Assembly (NCBI GenBank): GCA_018857735.1
Contig: JABMCL010002470.1
Coordinates: 1,127,501-1,191,500 of the forward strand
DNA length: 64,000 nt
Direction: 5' to 3'
Source of the DNA: Alviniconcha marisindica
Taxonomy: Eukaryota; Mollusca; Gastropoda; Provannidae
Part shown: positions 25,813 to 36,990 of the stretch, one piece after another
How positions within the stretch are numbered: position 1 is the stretch's first letter
How the letters are laid out: each line of letters opens with the position of its first letter
Notes under the pieces: generated by a model
What the model was told of the DNA's origin: nothing
Seen by the model: only the letters and a program-made list of their open reading frames with translations
The model's database searches: none
Position numbers and translations under genes: made by a program

Positions 25813-26453
25813 CACGTGTCCTTTTCCCGCCAAAGAGGGCGAGGGGACGCTATGTGGTCAAGTAGTTCACGCGTGGGTGGACGATCACCATCATGAAAGT
25901 TCTTGTCATGTTGCTAGAAACTCGTTTTATTGAACAAAAAGTATTGTGCACCTCCATAATGCGGTTTTTAATTACGTGTAATGAGGTCGTCTGCACGGCT
26001 GTTCAGATGTGTTTACATTGTGGTTAGGGTCATCATGCCGTGGTATCCATTCGATCAGTAGCCTTCACGTCAGACTTTTCAGGTGAAAAAAATAAAGTGT
26101 GGAAGTGGAAAGGCGCAATTTTACACTCTGCATGTCCAAATATGGTCTCAGTGCGATATCAAACAATATATTTTGCTTTCTTCTCCTTTGTTGCACGCTT
26201 GAAAAAAAATCGGCTGCGCCCACGTGTTTGATGACGCTTATTCGCGGCAAATATTCGAGAACGCATGCGCAGTAAGGTGATTGCACCCAAAAAAGAACAG
26301 TGCGCAAGTTCCGTCGTAAACATCCTGCGGTGCCGACGGCTGTCTGCTTCGGCAGAGAAACACAGATAAAGAATTAGTGTGATGAGACTCATTTTGACAT
26401 ACCTTATCAGCAGGTCCTCTCGATTGTCCAACTGTCGACGTCCATTTGGCGAC
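25813..26453. promoter_or_regulatory. Divergent promoter interval between CDCA7 and PNPO
   Basis: 641 bp separate the two predicted start codons. The CDCA7 side has CACGTG at 25813-25818 and TTTTCCCGCCAAA at 25822-25834, an E-box and an E2F-type site. A second CACGTG lies at 26221-26226 and an NRF1-like GCATGCGCA near 26263. The interval is free of long tandem arrays, unlike most of the surroundings. Vertebrate CDCA7 is a known MYC and E2F target; use of these motifs here is inference. Confidence 0.6.
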
Positions 26454-26469
26454 ATGGCCGACGTCTCAG
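26454..26469 (+). CDS. PNPO: PNPO coding exon 1
   Basis: 16 nt encoding MADVS plus one base, after a good start context. The donor GTGATT is weaker than consensus. Phase 1 joins the GA preceding the exon 2 ATG to make glycine. If this exon is not used, translation could start at the Met of MRQPYH (28053). Confidence 0.65.
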
Positions 26470-29400
26470 GTGATTTGCACGCTCTGTTCTTTGTTTTCCT
26501 TCCCACTTGGATGTAACAGTCTACCACGGTCGGCTATTGTGTAACGGGACCTTTCTATGCAGGGGCCTCCGGCGTAAATTGTCGTATAATTTATAAGTTT
26601 CCACAGGAGGTGTGTGAAAGTCGAAGTGGTCGTCCTGGGCTCCCCGTCCCAGGTAGTCCTTATGATGTCTGTGGACTTAAAGCAACATTTAAAGAAGACA
26701 CGCCCTTGTCTTGTGACATCGCAAGAACTAGTCAAATATGTAGTGCAACAGTTGGGGGCTGCACAGGAACAGCGATGATGATGAGGGGCTTAATGTCCTC
26801 GGATGTCGCACCAGCCATGTAACGACCGTATAGAGCTGTCAGTACACCACTTCGGTGGATATATTAAAAAAATGCGCCATAAATGGATAGTCACTCGTTC
26901 AGAATCACATGTGACAGAGCACACTGAGTCTGCTCGAGAGAGAACAGCGTCATAAAAGTGGACAGTAGTGTGTGCTACAGTGGAAAGGGAATCGCCACGT
27001 ACCAATATAATTATAAGGTACTGGAAATGGCTGTCACACACTGGGTTGACCTTTCTATGCTGGCGCAATTAACCCAGTATGACTATGAGATGTACATTTT
27101 CTCACACAGTACCTATGCCAGTATATGATCTCATATTGGCTTGCCGGTATAAAATGTCATATCTGTGCATATGCCAATATATATGTAACCGAGTGCATTG
27201 CATACATGTTTCGGACCATGACCTTTTAACCTTTTCTTTCCTGTCCTTTATCCTTTTTGATTGGGTGTGAGTTTTATGGCCCCAATTATCTAAGGTGTTA
27301 AAACTTGTGTGCTGGGCCGCAGCGTCCCTTTCCCCCAGTGTCCCTGCAGAGGCAGGTTGTTTGTTTGTCAGTGCGGCCGGTGTTCATGTGTTCATCTCAG
27401 GGGAGAGCCTGTAAGTAGTAATTTTTCTATGGCTTGTTATTCTATTGTTTCTTATTGATGTAAATAATGTATGTTTATGATGTTACCATGTTCACAACAT
27501 GCCTTGATTTTGGTTCTTGAACACGTGGGTAATTATGGCATCAGATTGCAGCCTTTTTGCAGCCGCCATGGCGTCAATGTACATTGTTTGTGCGTTCAAA
27601 TGTTAAGCCTTTATGCCACAGGATGACCAGTGTTTCCAAAATGTATGCAGCTAACCTTGGTTAGCTGATATGTAGCTAGTATGTTATGCTGCCATTGTTG
27701 GATGTTCAGTTGGAGTGATTCTTTGCCAATGTAAATGGTTATCCCTCAGTAGGGTATGGTTCCTTTGTGTGACCGTGCAGATCTCTGTGCGGCATAACTT
27801 ATTTGTTTAGTTTCCTACCGATCTATTTTTCTACATGAAATCGGTGGTATATTATGGCTAACACTTTGAAGATGTTGACTTCATAGTTGTCGAAAGTTCA
27901 TTTTACTCGAATGTTCATTTTAATAGTTGAATATGGTTTAATGCATAGGGGTGATTGTATAAACTGTGAGACATGTTATTTCTGTTTTGATCCGGCTTTT
28001 GATGTATATATATTTATGACAGCAAACCTAATTGATCTTCTTTTTTGTAGGAATGCGTCAGCCGTATCATGACAAGCACAAAATATTTGACGTGAAGGAC
28101 CTGGCAGCGAAGGAGCCATTTGGACAGTTCAAGGCCTGGTTTGAGGAAGCCTGCAAAACCAATGGCATATTTGAACCAAACGCCATGACTATAGCCACAG
28201 CCACAAAGTAAGTTCTATAGTTAGTTGAATAAAATTGATAGAGACTGAGAGAGTGACAAAATTAAGTGATGTGTGTTGATGTTGTTGCTTTTATATAGCA
28301 CTATTCTGATTGCTTTTATATGGCACTGTTCTCTGCTCTCAAGCAGACTTACTGTGTTTTTGTTGTGTGCAATCCTAATTTAGCGATTGTAGCTTTTTAT
28401 AGTGTTTTTAAAAATTATATATCCACCAAAGTGGTGTACTAACAAGTTACAATGCTATTTGGCTGTGGTGCTGTGGTGCCATGTGAAGCTGCTGCCATCT
28501 TGGCGCATGTTCTGTGTACACGTGCACTCTGCACAGTGAAAACATTATTGTATTAACCATACTAACAAAATCAAGAAGTAGTAGACTAGTAGTAGTACTG
28601 TGAAAACCCCACCTAAAAAATGAGCAAAAATGGTCCTAACATAGCAGTGGCCCTTGGTGCAGGATTTATTTACATAGAAAAATTAAAGAAATGTTTCAGA
28701 GTAAACTGGTCTTAAAAGCTAAAAAGAAGGATGGTCTCCCATCAGTGTTGTCTTTTCATCAGAAGTTCTGTTTTGCACAATTATTTGAACAGAAGTGGGC
28801 TTTGGCAAGAGAGAGAGAGGGAGGGAACTTATAAAAAATATTAAAAAAATGGCACCCAATCAGCCATGAGACAAAGAGACATTTTGTAATACTGAAACAA
28901 AGGCTAATAGTAATACTGTAATAGACAAGTGTTTCATATAAAACAATTATGTTTCCATTGAATGGTTTGAACACTAAAGGCTGAATAATAAATGCTGAAA
29001 TTTGCAGACTGTTTTGCCTCAGTATTCTCCTCCAAGGGGAACAAATAAGTGAATATAATATTATTGCATGTTCACAAACACAGACAGCTGTGGACATCCT
29101 TTGTATTATTTCCATTGTATTATTTCCCCTGGTGGTCCTGGAACCATCTGTATATTGATTTCTGTTTGCAAGAGATGGCTTGCCCTCACTGCGTGTGGTG
29201 CTGATGAAAAGTTTTGACAAGCAAGGCTTTGTGTTTTACACCAACTATGGCAGTAGGAAAGCCAAGGAACTGGTAAGAACCCTCTGCCCCTGTCCCTCTG
29301 TGTTCAGTATTCTCTGACACTATCATGCTTTTCTTCTCTTTCTTCTTTCTCCTGTGTGTTCAGTATTCTCTGACGCTGTTGTGCTCTTCTTCTCTTCCTT

Positions 29401-31643
29401 CTTACTCCTCTGTGTGTTTAGTATTCTCTGACATTGTTATGTGCTTCTCCTTCTTCTTTCTCCACTGTGTTCAGTGGTCTCTGACACTGTCAGGCTCTTT
29501 TTCTCCTCCTTCTTACTCCTCTGTGTTCAGTATTCTCTGACACTGTCATGTCCTTCTTTTCCTCTGTGTTCAGTATTCTTTGACACTGTCATGCCCTTCT
29601 CCTCCTCTGTATTCATTATTCTCTGACACTGTTATGCACTTCTTCTCCTCTGTGTTCAGTATTCTCTGATGCTGTCATGCTCTTCTTCTCACAGCTCTGT
29701 GTTCAGTATTCTTTGACACTGTCATGCCCTTCTTCTCCTCTGTATTCATTATTCTCTGACACTGTTATGCACTTCTTCTCCTCTGTGTTCAGTATTCTCT
29801 GATGCTGTCATGCTCTTCTTCTCACAGCTCTGTGTTCGGTATTATCTGACTCTGTCATACTCTTCTTACTCCTCTGTATGTGTTCAGTATTCTCAGAGTC
29901 TGACACTGTCATGCACTTCTTCTTCTTCTGCTTAACCCTTCTTGTACAGTAACCTTGACACTGTCATGCTCTTCTCCTTTAAAAAAAAAAAGTACTTCAT
30001 TATCCCTTGCGGGAAATTCAGGTCACCTTACCTAGGTAAGGCAACAGTAGCTGCAGGAGCTCTGCTGCCCATTCCAGATTCCTACCAGTATGTGCTGTAT
30101 TTTTGTGAATACATCCAAACAATGGTGTGGCTGCCAAAGCATCCATATACTGATGCGTACAGTTGCATACAGGAATTGTATGTGAATACTGCAAGATAGT
30201 CTGCACTGAAAGCACACTCAGAGCATCACTTTCTGGTACCTTCCTCCAAACTCTGCCAGAATTGGTTACGCCACTGAAGGGACACTCTTTACCTCCGCAC
30301 AGCTGTCCACTGATGCTGTCAGTCCCCTCAGATAGGTTTGGGTACTAATAAGACTATGGAAGCAATAGAGCGTCCGAGCACACCTGTTAACTTGAGGTGT
30401 GTCCACCCCAGGTGAAAAATATATATTAAGAAATTGGTCTTGATTCAAATGATTTAGGTTTTATTTGTTCTGGCGTAAGCAATGATGGCAGTTATAAAAG
30501 AAATGCCTGCTTTAATTTGAGTTGCCTGTTACAAACTTACTGCCATTTGAGCACAAACTAAAAATATTATGTTAGCTGACAGTTTTTCAAGACCTATATG
30601 GCAGTGGTTGGAGAAAGGATACTGTAAACCACTGCTTGAAGTTTTCACTGAAAGTTGACTCTGGAAGGCTCTTCCTTTGTCACACCAGTATTCTGGGACA
30701 CTTCCATGTACTTCTTCACCTCCTTCATCTTACTCCGCTGTGCCCAGCATCCACTGACACCATCATTGCTCTCTTTCCTCTTCCTTTAATTCTCAGACAC
30801 TGCCATCCTCTTCTTTTTCGTCTTCTTTTCCTTGCTCACACAGGTTTACAAGCTAAAGTTTGGTTGAGATAGGCTGGCAATTGTTGCACCTGTGTGGCAA
30901 GATTCTTCAGTCAGTTTGAACATGCCATAAGAACATTGTTTTTGGTTTGTTTCCAGGATGAAAATCTGTTTTGGGTTTGTTTTTGTTTCCAGGAAGAAAA
31001 TCCACAATGCAGCTTGATGTTCTACTGGGAGCCATTAATCAGATCAGTGAGTGAATTTGCATTGATTTGATGAGAAGTGCGAAAGCTGATATCTTTCTTA
31101 TTTTCCTGCATTGTGTGGTGTGTTTTTGTGTTTTTCTCTTTCATTGACATATGCTATCTCTATTTTCATTTTTAATCGGTTTGTAAACCTATTTTTGTTC
31201 TAGGAATTGGAGATTAGGTAAAGAAGAGACCAGGTTAGAAACAATCTCTAACCCATGATGTCATCTGATACTTGATAGTAAAAATGTATTTAGTCTGTAA
31301 ACATCATCTTTATAGCTTACACATTTTTCTTCTCTGTGTGTAAAGGGAGGAGATTATTCTTGTAGAGGAAGGTAAGTAAGTTGGTGTTTTACACCCAGTC
31401 AACCATTATGGTTATATCAGGGCAAATTGTGGAGGAAAATACATAAATATTTTAATGTTATTTATAAAAGTTGTTTGATGAATTACTGCATAGGAATTTG
31501 GAATGTATTATCGAAAATGTGGACTAGTAGACACAGGCTACTTTTTTTATAGTTTTATTATAGAGTGTATTCTTGTAGTTAAAATTTTCTCAAGGGTTAC
31601 ACTGAATAGTACTTCCTTACATGTAGATGTACGTTTACATGTC

Positions 31644-31717
<74 letters not shown>

Positions 31718-33852
31718 ATCTTAAATGCAGTGCAAATAACTGGTCCACAGAATGACAGAGGGCCAGAAAACATGTCACTGGCTTTACATAGGTGCTGAAG
31801 ACTTTACACAGTGAAAGAATTAGTAGATGTACAACAACGTGTATATTTGTTATGGTGGGTGATGGTCATTTTCAGAAACTGTTAATTCAGATGTGAAGTT
31901 CTTTATTTGTGTGTGTTTCTCCTCTCTTTCTTTCTGTCTGTTGGCCTGCCCTTCTTTCTTTCTATCCCCCCGCTATTTCTCCCCTCTCTCCGCTCCTTCT
32001 CTCTTTCCCCCTCTCACTCCTTCCTGTCCACCATCTCTCTCCTTCCACCACCCTCTCTCCTCTCTCTTACCACCCTCTCTGTCCCCTCTATTTCTCTCCC
32101 CACCCCCCATCCCCAGCCATCTCAGAAAAGAAGATGTGTGAATGGTGTATGTCTTTGCTTTATTTAAAGGTTAGAATAGAGGGGACAGTGCAGCGTATTC
32201 CAGACGAGGAATCCAAAGCCTATTTTCTCTCACGACCACGTGCAAGTCAGATCGGTGCTCTGGTCAGCCGCCAAAGCACTGTTATACCAAACAGAGAGGT
32301 AGGTTATGTTTGAGGCTTTTAATTCTTCCCCCCTCCCCTTCACTGCCCCATATGTAGTGAAATGCTATTCATTTCAGTGTATTGTTTCTGTGATCTTTAG
32401 TTGTTTGTGTATTATCCACCCCAATCCAACCATCCTTTTCTTTCTTTTCTGTTGTTGTTAATAAATTAATAAATGCCCCATAATGATGTGGCTTGCAAAA
32501 GAAGAAGAAATATCCTCTTCTCACACATTAGGGCTTGGGGGAGAAGGAGAGGGTGTATATATATATTTTTTTTTTTTGTTCTAGTGATTGGAGGTTAGGT
32601 TAGTTCTGGCAAGGGCAGGTAAGAAATAATCTCTAACCCATGATGTCATCTGATAGTGTAAATGTATTTAGTCTGTAAACATCATCTTTATAGCTTACAC
32701 ATTTTTCTTCTCTGTGTGTAAAAAGTAAAGAGAAGAGATTATTCTTGTGGAGGAAATACCTTGTATTACTTATACACTTTTATATATCTATATCTATCTA
32801 TCTTATATAGATAGATAGATAGATAAAGAGATATTGCAGCTGAATAATTACCTTGTCCATCTGCTGTCCCCATCCCTGTGTTTTGACCAGAGTTCATAGT
32901 TGTCTTGTTGTCTGTTTTACAGAGCCTTGACAAGCAGCACCAGGAATACCTTTCCACATACTCTGATGAGAGCAAACCAGTCCCCAAGCCAGATCAGTGG
33001 TGGGTAAAGAGTGTTTTGTGATCAACTACATATATGTATAGGCTGCTGTTATTAATAGTTTCAAGTTGAAGGCCAATTTCGCAAAAATGTCTTCAGCCAG
33101 TTCAGTTCCAAATATAAAAATAACAGGTCCGTTCATTGCCAGATACTTTGGCAATTTGTTTAAGCTCTTTTTTTCTTTTTTCTTGTAACTGTTATTGGAT
33201 GGGTCCCACAGCATCTGATGGTGCTCTTACAGGTGATACAGCTTCAGTCTCATCCACAGCGGTGTCAGTTGCTTCTTCCATTTTCTGATCTGTGTTTTGT
33301 CTTTTGATCTGGCAGGGTCTGGATACCAGCCTGAATGTCTGGTTTCTTGGATGAGGTTGAAAGTGTGTGACCTGTGTATTTCTGACTATGCTCATAAAAG
33401 ATCCCTAGGCAGTTGGAAATAAAAGGAGAGTAGCGAAGGTGTCCAAAGTAGCTTGGTCAGAGCATGTTTTCAATAGCATTGCAGTAGATAAACACAAGAA
33501 CATCACACACACTGATCGGACTATTGGGGCAGCTGTGTAATGCCGGTCTTTCAGTTGCTGTAGACTTATTCAGGTTAGGTGCCATCCAGTGCTGGTTTAG
33601 TGAACAGTGGTTTTTAAATGTTTTGGGTTTCTGGAAGATTAGTAAACAGAAAGTTACACAGCTTTACTTGATGATTTGTTTTTCAGGGGAGGCTACCGTG
33701 TGATTCCAACAGTATTCGAGTTCTGGCAAGGGCAGACTGACAGGTTGCACGACCGCCTGAGATTTCGCAAGGCTAAAAGTGGCGAGGTCATTGATGAAAA
33801 CCTTACGCAGAAGGTTGATGAGGACTGGCTGCTAGAAAGACTTGCCCCTTAA
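26454..33852 (+). CDS. PNPO: Pyridoxine-5'-phosphate oxidase, seven exons, complete
   Basis: Exons are 26454-26469, 28051-28207, 29173-29272, 30993-31046, 32170-32298, 32923-32999 and 33687-33852: 699 nt, 232 aa, slightly shorter than human PNPO (261 aa). The enzyme is an FMN-dependent homodimer that oxidises pyridoxine or pyridoxamine 5'-phosphate to pyridoxal 5'-phosphate (family knowledge). Visible motifs: MRQPYHDK start, QFKAWFEEA helix, [10 protein letters not shown] (FMN phosphate region), [56 protein letters not shown] (FMN/substrate site) and the terminal [10 protein letters not shown]. All frames join cleanly. Exon 1 (MADVS, context GGCGACATGG) splices in phase 1 to give MADVSGMRQPYH, which resembles other animal PNPO starts. 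The main body is certain; exon 1 is inferred. The first AATAAA downstream is at 34413, beyond a Tc1-like fragment, so the 3' end is unclear. Confidence 0.94.
26600..26695 (+). repeat. Dispersed family B copy, diverged
   Basis: In PNPO intron 1. GTGTGAAAGTCGAAGTGG and CTGTGGACTTAAAGCAACA match the family. Confidence 0.7.
28051..28207 (+). CDS. PNPO: PNPO coding exon 2
   Basis: Acceptor TTTTTTGTAG, donor GTAAGT. Encodes [17 protein letters not shown] through NAMTIATAT and ends in phase 2. This is the N-terminal helix and first strand of the split-barrel fold. Confidence 0.93.
28277..28545 (-). mobile_element. SINE family A, truncated copy
   Basis: Shares CACCAAAGTGGTGTACTAAC, GCAGACTTACTGTG and GCCATCTTGGC with the fuller copy at 35352-35818. 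The tRNA-like head is absent. Located in PNPO intron 2. Confidence 0.7.
29173..29272 (+). CDS. PNPO: PNPO coding exon 3
   Basis: [16 protein letters not shown] through YGSRKAKEL (residues 59-91). The acceptor TTTGCAAG is unusual but is the only one giving the correct frame. The donor is GTAAGA. A pyrimidine-rich minisatellite starts about 16 bases after the donor. Confidence 0.93.
29289..29935. repeat. ~43-bp pyrimidine-rich minisatellite in PNPO intron 3
   Basis: Unit with CTCTGTGTTCAGTATTCTCT, GACACTGTCATG and CTCTTCTTCTCC, about 14 copies. It starts 16 bases after the exon 3 donor. Each unit has a pyrimidine run and TTCAG, hence acceptor-like. Diverged units recur at 30660-30830. Confidence 0.93.
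30205..30480. mobile_element. Fragment related to the Tc1-like element at 34.1-34.8 kb
   Basis: CATCACTTTCTGGTACCTTC, CTGTCCACTGATGCTGTCAG and TTAGGTTTTATTTGTTCTGG correspond in inverse orientation to 34380-34640. No intact ORF. Located in PNPO intron 3. Confidence 0.55.
30993..31046 (+). CDS. PNPO: PNPO coding exon 4
   Basis: 18 codons with [11 protein letters not shown]. Acceptor TTTGTTTCCAG, donor GTGAGT. A near-copy of the acceptor and exon start lies exactly 36 bp upstream and is in frame with no stop. Confidence 0.93.
31198..31375. repeat. ~180-bp repeat, copy 1 (PNPO intron 4)
   Basis: Contains ATCTCTAACCCATGATGTCA, TTTAGTCTGTAAACATCATC and AGATTATTCTTGT. Matches 32578-32762. The inverted AATAATCTCT / AGAGATTATT ends of copy 2 suggest a small MITE. 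Confidence 0.8.
31647..31714. repeat. (TG)n microsatellite
   Basis: About 68 bp, PNPO intron 4. Confidence 0.95.
32170..32298 (+). CDS. PNPO: PNPO coding exon 5
   Basis: 43 codons with [15 protein letters not shown] and [16 protein letters not shown], the most conserved PNPO block. The acceptor AAAG follows a long C/T-rich tract (about 31,910-32,115). The donor is GTAGGT. Confidence 0.95.
32578..32762. repeat. ~180-bp repeat, copy 2 (PNPO intron 5)
   Basis: Same core as 31198-31375 with small indels. It is followed by a TATC/GATA tract at 32785-32828 that could form a hairpin. Confidence 0.8.
32923..32999 (+). CDS. PNPO: PNPO coding exon 6
   Basis: [13 protein letters not shown] through VPKPDQ, plus two bases of a Trp codon. 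The GTGGGT donor at 33000 is chosen because it restores WGGY with exon 7; the nearby GTAAAG would break the frame. Confidence 0.9.
33687..33852 (+). CDS. PNPO: PNPO coding exon 7 (terminal)
   Basis: [20 protein letters not shown] through the conserved C-terminal [10 protein letters not shown] and TAA at 33850-33852. The acceptor is TTTTTCAG. Confidence 0.95.
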
Positions 33853-34054
33853 AGCCCGCTTGAAATGTTCTGTTCTGTTCTTGTTTACTGTGCAACATAA
33901 GTAACCAGATAAAGAAAGCCATGTCAACTTTTTGTTCCATAAAAAGTTCCATCATTCCTTAACTGAATTCAGTAACAGAACACAAAAACAAACATTATCC
34001 TGGCCAGATCAAGGCAACCATCCAGTTACACCACAAGACAAAAAGTGCACAAAG

Positions 34055-34291
34055 TCAGCATCGCATGTGGCTGCCATTGATGTCAGTACGAGTCTGGTAC
34101 TTCCATCTCATTGAGCACACAAAAGGAGCAAGGACAGCTTGAGGAATGTTCTGCCACTCTTTGACAAGCATCTGCACTAGCTCATGTAGTATTGTGGGTG
34201 CTCTGGGATATTGGCAAATTCCGCGCTTCGTTTCATCCCAAACATCATCAGTGGTAAACTCAAGGCATTGGTTTATGACATCCTCCCTCAA
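34055..34291 (-). pseudogene. Tc1/mariner-like transposase C-terminal remnant
   Basis: Reads DVWDETKR, then LVQMLVKEWQNIPQAV, SMR and NGSHMRC, matching the EEW.NIPQ...SMRRR...GGHTRY end of Tc1-like transposases. The upstream D-D-E core is absent. Confidence 0.75.
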
Positions 34292-34870
34292 GTTCCTGCC
34301 TTGGACCTAACAGCTTTTCATTGGTGCTCAAATAACAATAATTTTGTGACAGACGACTGAAAGTATATCAGGCATTTCTTTTATATCGGTCCACATTGCT
34401 TACACCATCACAAATAAAACAAAAATTGTTTGAATCAAGATGGAACTGTTCTTTTACCCAAGGCAGATGCCTCATGTTCACACGCATGCTTTGACGCTAT
34501 GTTGCTTTCACAGTCTTGTTAGTAGCCAGACCTTTAGGACGGTGCTGACAGCATCAGTGGACAGATGCACAGAGATAAAGAGTCTCCCTTCAGTGGCATT
34601 ACCAGTTCTGGCAACATTTGGAGGAAGGGTGCTGGAAATCGAGGCCTGGAGTGGTTCAGTGGATATTATGTCAGGTGAATATGCTGGCCACAGCAAGGCG
34701 TTACTTTGGGCTAGCTGAAACTCTATTTGTGCATTGTTGGCTATGTGAGGATGCTCATTCTCCTTTAGGATCTAGAGCAGGTGCTTGTCCAAGAGTGGCA
34801 GAACATTCCTCAGGCTTTCCTTGCTCGTCGTGAGTTGAAGGTACCAGGCTTGTGCTGATGCCAACAGCAG
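34292..34870. mobile_element. Inverted Tc1-like debris
   Basis: 34508-34696 minus starts LWPAYSPDI, a Tc1 motif. 34779-34828 plus reads VQEWQNIPQAFLA, an inverted copy of the 34055-34291 segment. The block is therefore a head-to-head inverted duplication of transposon ends. Confidence 0.65.
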
Positions 34871-35059
34871 CCACATGTAATGCCAACTGATCTGCCGAGG
34901 ATAACATTTGATTTTGTATTTCATTATCGAATGTGGTTGAAAAATGATTGCACTTTGTTGCAAAACAGTTTGTTTCTGATTTGTTGGAATGAAATTTGCC
35001 AGTGCTTTCATTGCTGTGTCAGTTATTATTATGTTATTCAATATATATGCAAGGGACCT

Positions 35060-35079
35060 CCCCCCCCCCCCCCCCCCCC
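35060..35079. repeat. Poly-C tract
   Basis: About 20 C. The surroundings, 34871-35350, show no gene. Confidence 0.85.
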
Positions 35080-35351
35080 ATGTCCCATTTGATTTTTTCT
35101 TGTCAGTATCTCCTCGAAGATGTTCTGTTCTTGCTTAGAATTTGGGCTCCCTAGGGTGCTGCCATGTTGATTTGCTCTTCACTAGTGAAAAGCAGGGAAA
35201 GATGGGCTCGTGATGTATTTGATACCTTTGCCACTTATTCTCTGGGTTTGCTGTTGCACATGAAGTCTCACACCTCTTGTGAGTCTAGTTTAAGTTTGTT
35301 TGGGGCTAAAGAGAAAGGCTGCAGCAACCTGATCACTGTTGTATGAATTAT

Positions 35352-35818
35352 GATGATGGTCGCTTTTATTTAGCACTATTCTCTGCTCTTGAGCAGACTC
35401 ACTGTGTCCCTGTCCCATGTGATTGTAAAATGATGAGTGACTGTATCTTTTTGTAGCATGTTTTGAATATCCACCAAAGTGGTGTACTTACACTGCTGTT
35501 TTGTTGTTACATGGCTGGTGCCACAGAAAACTGCAGCCATCTTGGCACGTTCTGTATACGCATACAACCCTGCACCATGTTACACCACTTTATGCAAAAC
35601 CACATGTGAAGGGTGCATACATGTTTAGCTGTAATCTGCCACCTGCATTTCTGGCAGAATGACTGGGATCTTTTACATACTACGGTGGTAACACAGGGGT
35701 GGAACAGATACTAAAATAAAAGTTGACCCTAGTGAAGAAAATTCTGCTGCCAGGACTTGAATCCACAACCTTTTGATCACAAGTCTGGTGCTCTAACCAC
35801 TGAGCTATGCCTGCTCCC
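35352..35818 (-). mobile_element. SINE family A, full-length-looking, tRNA-headed
   Basis: The minus strand begins with a tRNA-like head: box A-like TAGCTCAGTGGTTAGAGCA, then GACTTGTGATC and box B-like GGATTCAAGTCC (about 35745-35810). The body contains the CACCAAAGTGGTGTAC block. The anticodon stem is not fully paired, so it is not a functional tRNA. Confidence 0.8.
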
Positions 35819-36990
35819 CAAATATGTACAGTAGTATGTTCAGGCTGAACCAACACAGAAAATATATGTACATCTGGCTGTGAGGAGGTTAAAACAAAAC
35901 CTTTGTTTTCAGGCTTTTTTTTTTTTGATTTGCCTGTTGGTCAAAATGTGTTAGGTAGGCTATAATTATGGGACCTGAAAAAAAACTGAACATGCTTTTT
36001 GTCAAAGCAATGAGCAAACAGTTATTTTACAGAAAAAAACATGGAGACAGCTTGTCTGTAGATTTGATCAGCATGGAGATCAAGTATGATGACAGATGCA
36101 GAATTTTCAAAATGTTTGCTTTAGTTTCCTGTGCACTATGTTATTTAATTTCAAGTGCCTGTGGTTCAAAGGATGGACCGCAGACTTCACTTTGATAACA
36201 TGGTCAGATTCACCAAACATTGTTAAGTGTCACAAAAACACTGTCAGTTTGAACAGCCTGATTTGCCTGTGGCACACCATAGCCACACTGGCGTCCAGTG
36301 CAAAAACTACCTGCGCACATCGCTCACTTGATGAAAAAACGTCAGAGAGGTTGCAGTAGGTGTTGTGCAGCTGCAACACTTGACAAGTGTTTTGTATATT
36401 CAGTCTTGTTAACAGGCACTCTTAAAAAAACTAGCTTCCTAAATTCAATATAGAAATCAGTAGGGATTTTTAGAACAATCCTGTTTACAGGTGGATGTTT
36501 TGCTATTTTTTCTTTGTTTTTTTTTTGTGGCGAGGGGGGGGTGGAGTGGGGGAGGGTTTCAGAGGCCTGAGGACATTTTCTATGCAGGTTATTTTTTCTT
36601 TGTTTTTGTGGCCGGGGGGTGGAGTGGTGGAGGATTTCACTGGGGTGCATGAGGAAAGTTTCTATGCAGAGAAGGCCCAGTAATTCCTTTAGAAAGTACT
36701 CCTCTTGTAATTTTGCAAAGCTAGTCAATAGCCTACTCTGTAGATGTGCTTTAGTAGCAGGGTCTTGTATGCTGTGCAAACATGACCACCACAGTGAATC
36801 ATACCACTAAGGTTCCTTCTGAACTTGTCCCCATAAAAAATAATCATAAAAGGAGACCTTCCCTATGATATGATAAACATGGCTGTAGTTGACGGATCAT
36901 GATCGTAAACACGAGAAATTACTCAGGTTCTGCCGTAAAAGGCAGCTCCCTGTTACAGTGCCATAGGTCATGCGTACAAGTACCTTTTCT
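35819..36990. other. Intergenic, no gene recognised
   Basis: Mixed unique sequence with short G-rich repeats (TTTTCTTTGTTTTTGTGG twice, 36505-36615). No family resemblance in any frame. Confidence 0.45.

Noticed and set aside
27386..27410. Possible alternative PNPO first exon (ATG at 27386, GTAAGT donor at 27411)
   Set aside because: Joined to exon 2 it gives eight codons and a TGA immediately before the exon 2 ATG. The 26454 exon gives a family-like N-terminus in frame. It could still be a 5' UTR exon with a uORF.
35740..35818. tRNA gene on the minus strand
   Set aside because: Boxes A and B are present but the anticodon stem does not pair and it is continuous with a dispersed SINE body.
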